Assembly (NCBI GenBank): GCA_022571985.1
Contig: JACZWU010000003.1
Location: 203,742 to 267,741, forward strand
DNA length: 64,000 nucleotides
DNA from: Candidatus Zixiibacteriota bacterium
Lineage (GTDB): Bacteria > Zixibacteria > MSB-5A5 > GN15 > FEB-12
Direction of reading: 5' to 3'
How positions within the stretch are numbered: position 1 is the first letter of the stretch; every line of letters begins with the position of its first letter. Below the pieces are notes generated by a model. The model did no database searches, had not been told where the DNA came from, and saw nothing but the letters and a program-made list of their open reading frames with translations. This document shows positions 6,330-15,747 of this stretch, one piece after another. A program made the position numbers and the translations under genes.

Positions 6330-8066
6330 ATGAAGATTCTTGGCATATCATGCTTCTATCATGACGCTGCAGCTGCTCTGGTAGTTGACGGACAACTTAT
6401 AGCCGCTGCCAGCGAAGAGCGGTTTTCCAGAATAAAGCAGGATCCGGAATTTCCGATTTCTGCCATAAAATTCTGCCTCGAAAAAGCCGGCGCCGAAGCT
6501 AGCGAGCTTGATTATGTCGTTTTCTATGACAAGCCCTTTACGAAATTTGACCGCATCTTAAGCGGCTATATGGCCACGCCTTTTAGATCATTTAAAAGTT
6601 TTCGGATGGCTATGCCGGTCTGGCTTAGACAGAAACTCTGGATCAGCAGCATCATTGACAAGGAGCTTGACTACAAGGGAGAGATTTTATATTTGCCCCA
6701 TCATCTGTCGCACGCCGCCGGTGCCTTTTTTGGCTCGCCATTTGAAAAATCTGCGATACTTACTGTAGATGGCGTTGGTGAATGGGCAACCGCCTCTTAC
6801 GGAATAGGTAACAACAATAAAATAGAACTGCTAAAAGAGATGCACTACCCGCACTCTGTGGGGCTATTGTATTCTGCCCTGACTTATTATTTGGGCTTTC
6901 AGGTTAACTCGGCTGAATATAAAGTGATGGGGCTGGCGCCGTATGGCCAGCCTGTCTATCAGGAACTTATTGAACAAGACCTTGTACGGATTTGTGACGA
7001 CGGCTCAATCTTTTTGAACATGGAATATTTTGATTACCATTTTGGCCAGACAATGACCGGTAAAAAAATTGAAACATTGTTTGGAAGGCCGAGGCGAACG
7101 CCGGAATCCGGTATAGAAACATTCCATGAAAACGTAGCAGCTTCTATTCAGACAGTAACAGAAAAAATAGTCCTGAAAATGGCGGCGCATATCAGAGAAG
7201 AAACGGGCCTGAAGCGGTTGTGTCTGTCGGGCGGTGTGGCGCTTAACTGCAAAGTTAACGGACTTCTTTTGAAGCAAGGCCTGTTCGACGAAATTTATGC
7301 CCAGCCTGCCTCCGGTGACGCCGGTGGTGCTGCTGGTGCAGCGCTATATACGCATTATCAGGTTAGCGGTGAAGACAAAAAGAGTCAGCCATTTTTTACA
7401 ATCGGTCCAAGCTACTCAGACGACCAGGTAAAACAATTTCTGGATGAAAACGATATTCCGTACCGGGCAGGCCAACTCGAACTGCACCTCAAATATGTGG
7501 CGGAGCAAATCGTGGATGGCAAGATACTCGGGCTCTTTCAAAACAGCATGGAATTTGGACCCCGGGCACTCGGCTTTCGTTCTATAGTGGCTGATGCCAG
7601 AAACAATCAGATGAAAGAAAAAATAAACGCGGCAGTAAAATACCGGGAACAGTTTCGTCCGTTTGCTCCGGCAGTGCTTGAAGAAAAAGCGGCGGACTAT
7701 TTTGACTGCAGTGCCCCGGCCCCTTATATGCTCTTTAATTTCAACGTTAACAAAGATAAGCAGGATATAATTCCGGCAGTCACCCACGTTGATAATTCTT
7801 CGCGTATTCAGACAGTTTCAGAGAGTGACAACCCGCTCTTTCACCGCCTGATCAGCGAATTTGAAAAACTGACCGGCGTTGCTATTTTGCTTAATACTTC
7901 ATTTAATATGCGGGGTTACCCGATTGTCAACAGTCCCATAGAGGCCTTTGAGACATTCTGCACCGGAGGTATTGACATTTTGCTGATGGGAAGTACTTTG
8001 TTAGTGAAAGATGATATCTCTGACGATATCATTAACAGCTTCAGACTGGACAAGAAAATTGATTGA
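6330..8066 (+). CDS. NodU/CmcH family carbamoyltransferase
   Basis: At 578 residues this is a full-length O-carbamoyltransferase of the NodU/CmcH/TobZ type. These enzymes use carbamoyl phosphate and ATP to carbamoylate hydroxyl groups on sugars or natural products. The N-terminal Kae1-like ASKHA domain begins MKILGISCFYHDAAAAL (HDAAA at 11-15), with HHLSHAAGAFF near 125 and LTVDGVGEW near 147. The C-terminal domain has FGPRALGFRSI followed by REQFRPFAPAV, and NTSFNMRG near the end. It lies between two tiny membrane-protein genes and precedes an SGNH hydrolase. The group resembles saxitoxin SxtI/SxtK-type neighbourhoods and polysaccharide-modification loci. The acceptor is unknown; a surface glycan is the simplest guess. 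Confidence 0.92.
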   Translation: MKILGISCFYHDAAAALVVDGQLIAAASEERFSRIKQDPEFPISAIKFCLEKAGAEASELDYVVFYDKPFTKFDRILSGYMATPFRSFKSFRMAMPVWLRQKLWISSIIDKELDYKGEILYLPHHLSHAAGAFFGSPFEKSAILTVDGVGEWATASYGIGNNNKIELLKEMHYPHSVGLLYSALTYYLGFQVNSAEYKVMGLAPYGQPVYQELIEQDLVRICDDGSIFLNMEYFDYHFGQTMTGKKIETLFGRPRRTPESGIETFHENVAASIQTVTEKIVLKMAAHIREETGLKRLCLSGGVALNCKVNGLLLKQGLFDEIYAQPASGDAGGAAGAALYTHYQVSGEDKKSQPFFTIGPSYSDDQVKQFLDENDIPYRAGQLELHLKYVAEQIVDGKILGLFQNSMEFGPRALGFRSIVADARNNQMKEKINAAVKYREQFRPFAPAVLEEKAADYFDCSAPAPYMLFNFNVNKDKQDIIPAVTHVDNSSRIQTVSESDNPLFHRLISEFEKLTGVAILLNTSFNMRGYPIVNSPIEAFETFCTGGIDILLMGSTLLVKDDISDDIINSFRLDKKID

Positions 8067-8077
8067 GAAATATTGAG

Positions 8078-8239
8078 ATGGCCCGAAGATTACAAATATT
8101 TGGAGAACTCTGGCATTTTCTGAAAACATCCAAGAAATGGTGGCTGGGGCCGATTCTGATCTTTCTGTTGTTCTTGTCGCTTCTGGTGGTTTTTACCGAG
8201 TCATCCGCTTTAGCGCCGTTTATATATTCTCTTTTCTAA
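8078..8239 (+). CDS. DUF5989-like (SxtK-like) single-helix protein, 53 residues
   Basis: ATG at 8078 begins 11 bases after the carbamoyltransferase stop and opens a 53-codon frame ending TAA at 8237-8239. The protein starts MARRLQIFGELWHFLKTSKK. It has a WWLGPILIFLLFLSLLVVF helix near 21-39 and ends SALAPFIYSLF. The KKWW-x-x-P entry to the helix and the terminal APFIY-[ST]-LF are what I associate with the small DUF5989/SxtK family that accompanies NodU-type carbamoyltransferases. The function is not established. Being so short, it is easily missed. The adjacency and family resemblance together make it convincing. Confidence 0.85.
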   Translation: MARRLQIFGELWHFLKTSKKWWLGPILIFLLFLSLLVVFTESSALAPFIYSLF

Positions 8240-8328
8240 AAAATTATCCTAAGCCAATTAGTGCAGGCTAACCAGGCTGCTGATAATTAATTCTCTTTTG
8301 GTTTTTCTAACAGTTATACTTTCTGCCT

Positions 8329-9369
8329 ATGGCAAGCAACATTTCTACAGCCAAAAAAGTTATATTCTCGATTCTGGCATTTGTTTTTTTTGTTACGACT
8401 TCTGAACTAATTCTTAGCATAGGCGACTTTGACAGTTATGTCCAGAACCGTTTTTTTGTAGTCAATCGCGCACTTGATTACCCTGAGGTGTTCCTGCGGG
8501 ACAAAAAACTCTTCTGGAAATTAAAACCAGATCAGACCGTAACCTCTAATTTTTTTCAAGGGCACACTTACAGAATTAATTCTGCCGGCCGGCGTGATAA
8601 AGAAATTTCTATGGATAAGTCTAAACCAAGAATTATAGCTCTGGGAAATTCCTGCACTTTCGGCTGGGGTATTGATTTTGGATTGATTTATACTCAAATA
8701 CTTGAACAAATTCTTGATAAGCATTACGAGATAATAAATGCGGGAGTGCCGGGCTATAGTTCTTTTCAGGGACAGGTTTATTTTAAGAGCGAATTAGTTA
8801 AACTAAAACCTGACTACGTTTTGATACTCTTTGGCTGGAACGACCATTGGGCTGCAGCAAACGGCATAGCCGACAAAGCCCAGCAGCTGCCCTCTGAGTT
8901 TGTAATCAGCATTCAAAACATTTTAAGCAATTTTCATTTGTACCGAGCGATCAAGAAAGTTCTGCTTAGCAACATTGAAAGTGACCTTGAATCCTTGTTT
9001 GACCGACAGGACCCCGTCTATCGAGTTAGTTTAGCTGATTTTGAAAAAAACATAAAGTCTATCTGTCAAGCTGCCCGGAATTACCAAGCCATACCCCTTC
9101 TTATTACAGCGCCTATTCCGTCTCTTGAAAATTACTATTCGCCCGGTAGCCGCTCCTGGCTGCATCGATACCACGAATATTATAACCAGACCATCCGTAA
9201 AATTGCCAGACAGGATTCCGTCCTGCTTGTTGATGCTGCTTTGGAGTTTGACAAGTACGCCAACTTGTACGACGATGCCAGCCTGGACCCAATCCATTTT
9301 AATATTAAAGGGCACCAGATATTGGCGGAGCTCATTGCTGCTCAAATAGCTGCCAGCAACTTGTATTAA
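8329..9369 (+). CDS. SGNH/GDSL hydrolase with N-terminal membrane anchor
   Basis: The 346-residue protein begins with a hydrophobic helix (residues 11-30), suggesting an anchored or exported enzyme. Block I is ALGNSCTFGWG, with Ser108 as nucleophile (GNS in place of GDS). Block III is FGWNDHW with the conserved Asn, and block V is DPIHFNIKGH near 318-327 with catalytic Asp and His. The full SGNH set is therefore present and an active esterase or O-acetyl transfer/hydrolysis activity is likely. It closes the carbamoyltransferase cluster after a gap of about 90 bases. SGNH proteins in such loci usually edit acyl groups on glycans. Confidence 0.87.
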   Translation: MASNISTAKKVIFSILAFVFFVTTSELILSIGDFDSYVQNRFFVVNRALDYPEVFLRDKKLFWKLKPDQTVTSNFFQGHTYRINSAGRRDKEISMDKSKPRIIALGNSCTFGWGIDFGLIYTQILEQILDKHYEIINAGVPGYSSFQGQVYFKSELVKLKPDYVLILFGWNDHWAAANGIADKAQQLPSEFVISIQNILSNFHLYRAIKKVLLSNIESDLESLFDRQDPVYRVSLADFEKNIKSICQAARNYQAIPLLITAPIPSLENYYSPGSRSWLHRYHEYYNQTIRKIARQDSVLLVDAALEFDKYANLYDDASLDPIHFNIKGHQILAELIAAQIAASNLY

Positions 9370-9463
9370 CCGCCTGTAAAAACCCGCAATTTATTGCCAT
9401 TCAGACGCTTATATGTCTGTTCAAAAGCTAAACAATTAGCCATAAAACCCGACATTAATAGCT

Positions 9464-10150
9464 ATGTGGAAGTGGCCAAAAGCACAGCTTTTAGCAGCAC
9501 TATTAGCTGCAGTATTATCTATAATAGCGATTAATTCCTCTTCTCATGCGGCTGAACTTTACGGTCAGGTATTGAGAAAACCGGCTAAGATAAGTCCGGA
9601 AAGGGCTATAAGTCGTTACCGGGGCAGGGAAAATCTGGTGCAGTTTGATGCAGGCGAGGATTGTGTTTGTAATCCGGGCTTGTTTTCTGTGATTTATCTG
9701 ACCGGTCAGAATCTTCCGCAGGTAAATATTCCTGACAGCGTTCCGGTCATGGCTCAGAAAGATAAAATGTTTGTACCATCTGTACTGAGTGTGTCCGTTG
9801 GGTCAACAGTAGAGTTTCCGAATCTTGACCAATTTTTTCATAACGTCTTTTCCTATTCCGCAGTTAAGCAGTTTGATCTTGGACGGTATCCGCAAGGTAA
9901 ATCAGAATCAGTTACTTTCGATAAACCTGGCATAGTAAAAATCTTTTGCGAAATTCATTATTCGATGCGCGCTTATGTTCACATTCTGGAATCGCCGTAT
10001 TTTGCTACTTCGGACGAACGTGGCAACTTTGTCATTAAAAATGTTATACCGGGAACGTATACTCTCAACGTCTGGCAGGAGAACCTGCCAGAGATTAGAC
10101 AATCAATCACTATCAAGAATGATTCAACTTATTTGAAAATTGGCCAATGA
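9464..10150 (+). CDS. Secreted cupredoxin-like protein with carboxypeptidase-regulatory-like domain
   Basis: The 228-residue protein has a signal peptide ending near SSSHAAELYG. Residues 90-180 look like a type-1 copper fold: His126 in FFHNVFSYS, then Cys162, His165 and Met168 in FCEIHYSMRA, the classical H...C-x2-H-x2-M ligand set. A short beta domain (ERGNFVIKNVIPGTYTLNVW) resembles the carboxypeptidase-D regulatory fold. Proteins of this kind are often annotated as plastocyanin or methylamine-utilisation proteins, and I do not imply that substrate. The stop overlaps the kinase start by four bases (ATGA), so this periplasmic copper protein is coupled to a membrane sensor and an outer-membrane protein. 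Confidence 0.82.
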   Translation: MWKWPKAQLLAALLAAVLSIIAINSSSHAAELYGQVLRKPAKISPERAISRYRGRENLVQFDAGEDCVCNPGLFSVIYLTGQNLPQVNIPDSVPVMAQKDKMFVPSVLSVSVGSTVEFPNLDQFFHNVFSYSAVKQFDLGRYPQGKSESVTFDKPGIVKIFCEIHYSMRAYVHILESPYFATSDERGNFVIKNVIPGTYTLNVWQENLPEIRQSITIKNDSTYLKIGQ

Positions 10151-11931
10151 AATCTGATATGACTTTAACACGCCGGTTCGTACTTTACGTGGCGGGAATT
10201 ATCTCAGTTTTGCTGATTGGCTCTCTTATGGTAACATCTGCTGTAGTCAGGTCTGCCTTTACTGAACAATTTAGTCAGCGGTTGTCCAGAAGCCGGCAGG
10301 CTTTGGCCAGATATTCCGAAGTGCGAGAGTTGCAGGCTGTTCAAAAACTTAAGACAGTACTGACATCGCCCAGGTTCTTGGCTGCGGTTGCTACAAAACA
10401 TACTGAGACAATTAAAAGGGAAATGCCTATTTATGAAGGTATTTTAGGTGTGGAGTTTTTGGTAATTAAAAACCGTGAACGAGAGTTGATTTACACAACT
10501 AAAGACATGAACAAAGAATCTAAACGTCTGGTCAAGGCATTGCCAGGAACAAATACAGAAAGCGTCATTGTTGAATATTTTAACATAAATCATAATTTCG
10601 TCGAAATAGTTTGTTCTGATATTTACACTAACGATGGATTTTTTCTGGGACAGCTTCTATTTGGTACTTCCCTGTCAAGCGCTTTGACAACCGAATTAAA
10701 GGAACTTACAGGCTTTGATGTATTTATCAGCAAAAAAGGCGAAATTCTTGGCCGGACCAGATCCCGGTTGACCAATATCTTATCTACTTTTAAAACTTTT
10801 CTTGCCAGCGAAAATACTGTATTGCACGAAATTATCAGAGAAGTCATTTTGGGTGAAGAAGTACTAATTCTCTCCCTGCCCAGCTCATACACCAATGCAA
10901 CTATTACTTTTGTCGGTTCTGTTGATGAACACGTTTCTCCGATTATGAATCAGGTATCATTGTGGCTGATTAGTTTGACCGTACTTGGCGGAGTTATTTC
11001 ACTCCTTTCAATTTACACTCTGACAAAACACCGCATTGAGCGGCAGGTTGACACTCTGGTTACAGCCGCAGAACGAATTGCCGTAGGTGATATGGAGTTT
11101 GAAGTCATACCGCAGTCTAATGACGAACTTGGTCTGCTGGCAAGGCGGTTTGAACAGATGCGTCTGCGTCTGATTTCTAACCGAGAGGATTTAGAAATTG
11201 CTCATCAGGAAAGACTCAATTCTGAGCGTCTGGCGACAACCGGAAGTTTTGTGGCTGGTATTATTCATGATTTGAAAAACCCCCTGGCTATAATCAGAAG
11301 TTCGACCGAATTGCTGCAGTTAATTTTTAAAGATAACCAGAATGCTCTGAAACATTGCTTCAACATCAATAACCAGATTGACAGAATGGTCAGTTTGACC
11401 CGTGACATTCTCGAGTACTGCCGCGGGAAAACACAGTTAGAGATACAGCAGATCCGTCTGGCGGAATATTTTGATGAACTAATTATCTTTCATAAACAGA
11501 ATTTTAAGAAAGCCGGAATAGCAATTGTTTGTTCCGGGGAGCGAGGCGTTTTTGTGAATCTTGACAGGCTGCGTTTCCGGCGGGTTATAGATAATATCTT
11601 AAACAATGCTAAAGAGGCGTTAAAACCCGGCGACAAAGTCGAGATAAAGTGGGCCAAGTTGACAGATAAATTGAGGATCGAAATCTCAGATAACGGGCCG
11701 GGCATTCCCGAAGAAATAGTAGATAAGCTCTTTGATCCCTTTGTAACCAGCGGCAAAGTGGGGGGCACCGGACTCGGCCTGGCAATTACAAAAAAGATTG
11801 TAGAAGATCACGGATCTGAAATTTACGTGGAATCGAATCCGGGTAAGGGCACTACCTTTGTTATTGATATGCCCGTTCAACTGGTAGACCAAGGTGCGTC
11901 AGGAAGGCTCGTAATTTCTCAGGGGGTATAA
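10147..11931 (+). CDS. Membrane sensor histidine kinase
   Basis: This 594-residue kinase has a first membrane helix at about 15-33 and a roughly 240-residue periplasmic sensor region. A second helix near 275-297 is followed by a HAMP linker (ERIAVGDMEFEV). The HisKA phospho-acceptor is His374 in GIIHDLKNPLAI. The ATPase has an N box (NNAKEAL), G1 (ISDNGPGIP), F box (LFDPFV) and G2 (GGTGLGL). All catalytic residues are present. It overlaps the cupredoxin gene by four bases and is followed two bases later by an outer-membrane protein gene. No response regulator is encoded nearby, so the partner lies elsewhere. Confidence 0.93.
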   Translation: MKSDMTLTRRFVLYVAGIISVLLIGSLMVTSAVVRSAFTEQFSQRLSRSRQALARYSEVRELQAVQKLKTVLTSPRFLAAVATKHTETIKREMPIYEGILGVEFLVIKNRERELIYTTKDMNKESKRLVKALPGTNTESVIVEYFNINHNFVEIVCSDIYTNDGFFLGQLLFGTSLSSALTTELKELTGFDVFISKKGEILGRTRSRLTNILSTFKTFLASENTVLHEIIREVILGEEVLILSLPSSYTNATITFVGSVDEHVSPIMNQVSLWLISLTVLGGVISLLSIYTLTKHRIERQVDTLVTAAERIAVGDMEFEVIPQSNDELGLLARRFEQMRLRLISNREDLEIAHQERLNSERLATTGSFVAGIIHDLKNPLAIIRSSTELLQLIFKDNQNALKHCFNINNQIDRMVSLTRDILEYCRGKTQLEIQQIRLAEYFDELIIFHKQNFKKAGIAIVCSGERGVFVNLDRLRFRRVIDNILNNAKEALKPGDKVEIKWAKLTDKLRIEISDNGPGIPEEIVDKLFDPFVTSGKVGGTGLGLAITKKIVEDHGSEIYVESNPGKGTTFVIDMPVQLVDQGASGRLVISQGV

Positions 11932-11933
11932 TT

Positions 11934-13082
11934 ATGAAATGTTTTTATAGATTATCAATAGTCTTGGCATTGCTGTTTTGTTCGTCTTCTGCTTTGGCAC
12001 AAATGCAAATTAGCGGGCTAAGCGACATTTTGTTTAAGAACGCAGAAGAAAACGATGTTACCAATCTGACCTTCCTGGGATTTTCAAACTTCCATACTTT
12101 GCGTACCCGTCTGTTTTTTGACGCCACCATCGACAGAGACGTTTACTTTTTTGCTCAAATTTTAGTAGATAACTTTACCGGCTTTCAGCTTTATGCCGCC
12201 TATGCTCGCTTTCAAAATCTGTCCGGACCAAAGCTGAATCTGCAGTTAGGATTTATTCCTACAACTATTGGTTCTTTTGTTTCAAGAACGTACAGCGATA
12301 AGAACCCTCTCATTGGGGTACCGCTTCTTTACAACTTTCATACTGCCTTGTCGCCCAGCTTACTGGGGAGCAACGGAACACTGACCGAATTGTCTGCCGC
12401 CAAAGATGCGCGAAGCAGGAGTGGTCTGCCAGTCATCTATGACGCCTGCTGGAACAGTGGAGTTGAGATATATGGTTCTGCCGGAAATCTGGACTACTCG
12501 CTGGGAATATTATCAGGCTCTGTCACTAAACCGACTGTTGAACAGTCCAAAGAAATTCCTCAATTCACCTCACACTTGGTTTATAATTTCGGACCGGGTT
12601 TCAAACTCGGAGCATCAGCCTATTACGGACCGTACTTATACGATGACATCTTTGGTGAAGGTGACATGCTTGATAATGCCAGTTTTAAAAGCAGCGATTT
12701 TATTAATTCCGGAATCGGATACGAGCTCTATTTTGCCAGGAGATATCTGGAAATTTACTCAGAAGCATTCTACTCTACCTGGCAATACCCGGGACTTCCC
12801 GATCTTAATCTGATTTCGGGTTATTTTGAATTCAAATATAAGTTCAGACCCCGCTGGTATATAGCCGGCCGATTTGGACTATCGGAGCCGGGTGAAATAG
12901 AAACTGCTCCCGGAATAAACGAAAAATGGGACTATACACTAAGACGTTATGAATTTGGTCTGGGTTATAAGGCGCTGCGCAAAATGACTATTAAACTGGT
13001 CACTCAGATAAACCGTTTCGACCAGATTGACTCGTTTGACAACGAACTTATAGCGCTGCAGATATCTTCAGTTTTTAATTAG
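11934..13082 (+). CDS. Predicted outer-membrane beta-barrel (porin-like) protein
   Basis: The 382 residues start with a clear signal peptide (cleavage after SSALAQ). The mature protein is built of alternating aromatic and polar strands typical of a barrel, and it ends VFN with a preceding strand (ALQISS). There is no catalytic motif. It resembles phosphate- or acetate-type porins only in style. As third gene of the cupredoxin-kinase operon it may form the outer-membrane route for the ligand or metal being sensed. Its 3' end overlaps the convergent aminotransferase gene by eight bases. Confidence 0.72.
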   Translation: MKCFYRLSIVLALLFCSSSALAQMQISGLSDILFKNAEENDVTNLTFLGFSNFHTLRTRLFFDATIDRDVYFFAQILVDNFTGFQLYAAYARFQNLSGPKLNLQLGFIPTTIGSFVSRTYSDKNPLIGVPLLYNFHTALSPSLLGSNGTLTELSAAKDARSRSGLPVIYDACWNSGVEIYGSAGNLDYSLGILSGSVTKPTVEQSKEIPQFTSHLVYNFGPGFKLGASAYYGPYLYDDIFGEGDMLDNASFKSSDFINSGIGYELYFARRYLEIYSEAFYSTWQYPGLPDLNLISGYFEFKYKFRPRWYIAGRFGLSEPGEIETAPGINEKWDYTLRRYEFGLGYKALRKMTIKLVTQINRFDQIDSFDNELIALQISSVFN

Positions 13083-14256
13083 CTCCGGCAGCAACTTTGG
13101 ATTTGTAGTTTTTTTCGTAAGCCGTCAATACTTCGATCAATTTATCAATATCGTTTTCATTATTGAACAGGTGCGCAGATATTCTTATAGAGCCTTCCCG
13201 GTTGGCAGCCTTTACTCTATTCTCCAGCAAATATTTAAACAGCGAGTCGTGGTTGTCGCAGGTAAAAGTGAATATCGAAGAACGTTCGTTTTCAACAAGC
13301 GAAGATTTGACTTTGTAAAATTCTGTTTCTTTTAAGTAACTGGCCAGTTTGTCTATTAAGGCATGATTGTGCTTTTGGATGTTTTCAACTCCCAGGTCTG
13401 CTATGATATCAATAGCAGCTTTCATCCCCAGCATATTTAAGGTGGCATAGTAGCCGGCTTCAAATTTTTCGGCTGTGTCAAAATACGGCAAATCATACTT
13501 AAACAGGTCGCTGTGATTTAATTGCCAGTCGGCCGCGTACCAGGTGATGGATTGCGGTATGAGTTTGTCCTTAACAGAATCAGAGATATAAAAGAAGCCG
13601 CTGCCGTATGGAGAAAGCAGCCATTTTTGACAGCCGCAAGCAAGTATATCGATGCCAAGCTCCTTAACATTAATGGGCTCTGCGCCTACTCCCTGGATGC
13701 CGTCTACAACAAAGAAGATGTTGTGCCTTTTACATAGTTCAGATATGCCAGCCAGATTAATTTTGTAGCCGTTAAAAAACTGCACAAAGGATACGATTAT
13801 AACTTTGGTCTTATCGCTGATCGCTTTTTCCAGCTCACCTATATCAAATTTCTTATCAGTAGATTTTACAAAGGTAACTTTAAGATTTTTTGTCTCAGAA
13901 GCTCCCCGCCAGGCATAAACGGCCGCCGGAAATTCAACATCTGAGACCAGTATCTCATCCCCTGCTTTAAGCGGCAAACCATAGGCGGCGAGATCCAATC
14001 CTGTCGAAGTATTCATACTGAGACCAATCTGACGAGCTTCGGCGCCTATCAGACTGCCAAAATCTTCGCGCAGGGTGTCTTTGAGTGCATACATCTGACG
14101 GATGTCTTCTTTTTCAACTGCCAGACGCAATTCGATATTATCTACAATTGCTCTCTTGGTCTTTTCAGGCAAGGGGCCGTAGGCTGCGGTATTAAAATAC
14201 ACGATACCATTTGTGTGTGGAAACATTTCACGCGCTGACAGAAATTTATCTTTCAT
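13075..14256 (-). CDS. Class V aminotransferase (cysteine-desulfurase-like PLP enzyme)
   Basis: This 393-residue protein belongs to the fold-type I class V family. The PLP lysine is Lys211 in GCQKWLLSPYG, the pyridine-binding Asp is Asp185 in FVVDGIQGVGA, and the N-terminal YFNTAAYGPLP is typical. The lid contains no obvious catalytic cysteine loop of the IscS/SufS type, so it may be an isopenicillin-N-epimerase-like or serine/phosphonate-type aminotransferase rather than a desulfurase. It is first of a leftward run with a membrane protein and an epimerase, but the gap upstream is short (15 bases), so it is probably last in transcription order. Confidence 0.87.
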   Translation of the reverse strand: MKDKFLSAREMFPHTNGIVYFNTAAYGPLPEKTKRAIVDNIELRLAVEKEDIRQMYALKDTLREDFGSLIGAEARQIGLSMNTSTGLDLAAYGLPLKAGDEILVSDVEFPAAVYAWRGASETKNLKVTFVKSTDKKFDIGELEKAISDKTKVIIVSFVQFFNGYKINLAGISELCKRHNIFFVVDGIQGVGAEPINVKELGIDILACGCQKWLLSPYGSGFFYISDSVKDKLIPQSITWYAADWQLNHSDLFKYDLPYFDTAEKFEAGYYATLNMLGMKAAIDIIADLGVENIQKHNHALIDKLASYLKETEFYKVKSSLVENERSSIFTFTCDNHDSLFKYLLENRVKAANREGSIRISAHLFNNENDIDKLIEVLTAYEKNYKSKVAAGAN

Positions 14257-14271
14257 GAACCTTTTCTATAT

Positions 14272-14691
14272 TTAAAGTTGGTACAAATATCCGATAATTA
14301 CCAGACAACCGGCTAATTTTAAGAGAACTCCGAAAAGCAGATAGCTAAACAGCAAAGCCGGCAGACGAGTACGCGTTAACAGACCAACGATAGCCGGCAG
14401 TGCTCCCAGTGTAAAAGCGAACAGCGCTCCGGCAACACCGGTACGAATGCCGGATAGTGGCAGCATTATATAAAAGTAGCTGTAGACCAAAGAGGGTATG
14501 ACCACATAAAGCAGCAGCTCCATCAGAAAATTCATCATAAACCAGATCTTGCCTGTCGGCTCGAGCATTTCTGCCGGCATACCGCGGTTGATATTCAATT
14601 TTATTCCGGCATATTCCCAGACCAGACTTATTACGAAAAGGTAAGCGCCGGCTGCGCCAATACAGTATAACAAAAGCTCAGTTGAAATCAT
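14272..14691 (-). CDS. Four-helix membrane protein of unknown function
   Basis: The 139-residue protein is almost entirely hydrophobic, with helices near 5-25, 50-75, 80-105 and 112-135. A short polar loop (KLNINRGMPAEMLEPTGK) follows helix 1. I do not recognise a family. Its start overlaps the stop of the upstream epimerase gene (ATGA at 14688-14691) and it is followed closely by the class V aminotransferase. The three genes therefore appear to be one transcript, and this protein may act on or transport a lipid-linked product of the epimerase. That is inference. Confidence 0.65.
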   Translation of the reverse strand: MISTELLLYCIGAAGAYLFVISLVWEYAGIKLNINRGMPAEMLEPTGKIWFMMNFLMELLLYVVIPSLVYSYFYIMLPLSGIRTGVAGALFAFTLGALPAIVGLLTRTRLPALLFSYLLFGVLLKLAGCLVIIGYLYQL

Positions 14692-15683
14692 TTTAACCAG
14701 CCATGTTTTATGTACCAGTCGTAGGTTGCACGCGCACCATCTTTAAAAGCAACAGAAGAAGAAAATCCGAATAATTCTTTGGCTTTACCAGTCGTGACCT
14801 CCCACGATGACAAAATCTCTCTGGCTTTTTCTAAAGATAACATCGGCGTTGCTCCAACTATTGCCGAAAATGACTGCACGACCAAAGCCATAGCGTAAAG
14901 CAAAAAAGCCGGAATGTATAACCGAAAGCCGTCTTTGCCGCAGGCTTCAGCCATCAGCTTGATTAGCTGCTTCATGGTGTAGGCTTCGCTTTCGGCCACA
15001 AAACATATTTCGCCAGAAGGAGTATCTTTTATAACTGCCAGATAAAATGCCTGGCATAAGTCGCCGACTTCGACAAGCTGCAGTTTTCTTGAAGAATCTC
15101 CAATAAACGGACGGATGCCTTTGTACACTGCTTGAAAAAACGGAAAGACTTCTTTATCGCCCGGCCCATATATTGCCGGCGGACGGATTGACAAAACATT
15201 AAATTTATCCTGGTAAGAAAGCGCTGCCGCCTCTCCGGCTAACTTCGATGAACCGTAGCTGGTGATTGGCTTAGGTTTGTCAGATTCTTTCACCGGCTGA
15301 CCATCTCTTGAGGGACCGGCCGCTGCCAGCGACGATACATAGATGACTTTTTTGACATTCGGATTATGCCAGCTGATTGCTTCAAATAGATTAGCGGTAC
15401 CTTTTTCATTTACATCATAAAACATCTGTTTCTTTTTTGCTTTGACTACTCCGGCATTATGAATGATGTAATCAACGTCTTTGACCATATCAATCAGAGA
15501 CTCAGCTGATGTCACATCCCCAAAGCGATAGTCGACTTTGAGTCCCTCGAGCATTGAAAGATCGGCTGTCTTTCGTACACCGGCAATTACATGAAAGCCG
15601 CCTTCAAGAAATTTGCGGCAGAGCTGTGCGCCTAAAAAACCATTGGCACCGGTAATGAGAATAGACTTGTCTGATTGGTTCAT
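14688..15683 (-). CDS. Extended SDR: NAD-dependent epimerase/dehydratase
   Basis: The 331-residue protein has the Rossmann motif TGANGFLGAQ at 12-21, IIHNAG near 74 and a catalytic YGSSK. The conserved SIRPPAIYGPGD follows. It resembles 3-beta-hydroxysteroid dehydrogenase-type or nucleoside-diphosphate-sugar epimerases, and a hydrophobic segment near 255-275 (FLLYAMALVVQSF) suggests membrane association and a lipid substrate. It is a paralogue of the protein at 4947-6002. It heads the three-gene leftward unit with the small membrane protein and the class V aminotransferase. Confidence 0.85.
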   Translation of the reverse strand: MNQSDKSILITGANGFLGAQLCRKFLEGGFHVIAGVRKTADLSMLEGLKVDYRFGDVTSAESLIDMVKDVDYIIHNAGVVKAKKKQMFYDVNEKGTANLFEAISWHNPNVKKVIYVSSLAAAGPSRDGQPVKESDKPKPITSYGSSKLAGEAAALSYQDKFNVLSIRPPAIYGPGDKEVFPFFQAVYKGIRPFIGDSSRKLQLVEVGDLCQAFYLAVIKDTPSGEICFVAESEAYTMKQLIKLMAEACGKDGFRLYIPAFLLYAMALVVQSFSAIVGATPMLSLEKAREILSSWEVTTGKAKELFGFSSSVAFKDGARATYDWYIKHGWLK

Positions 15684-15747
15684 TTATGAAAGTTACTCAA
15701 TCTGCTATTTTAAGACAAGAAAGATGGGCAGTTATTAATTCGTAAAA

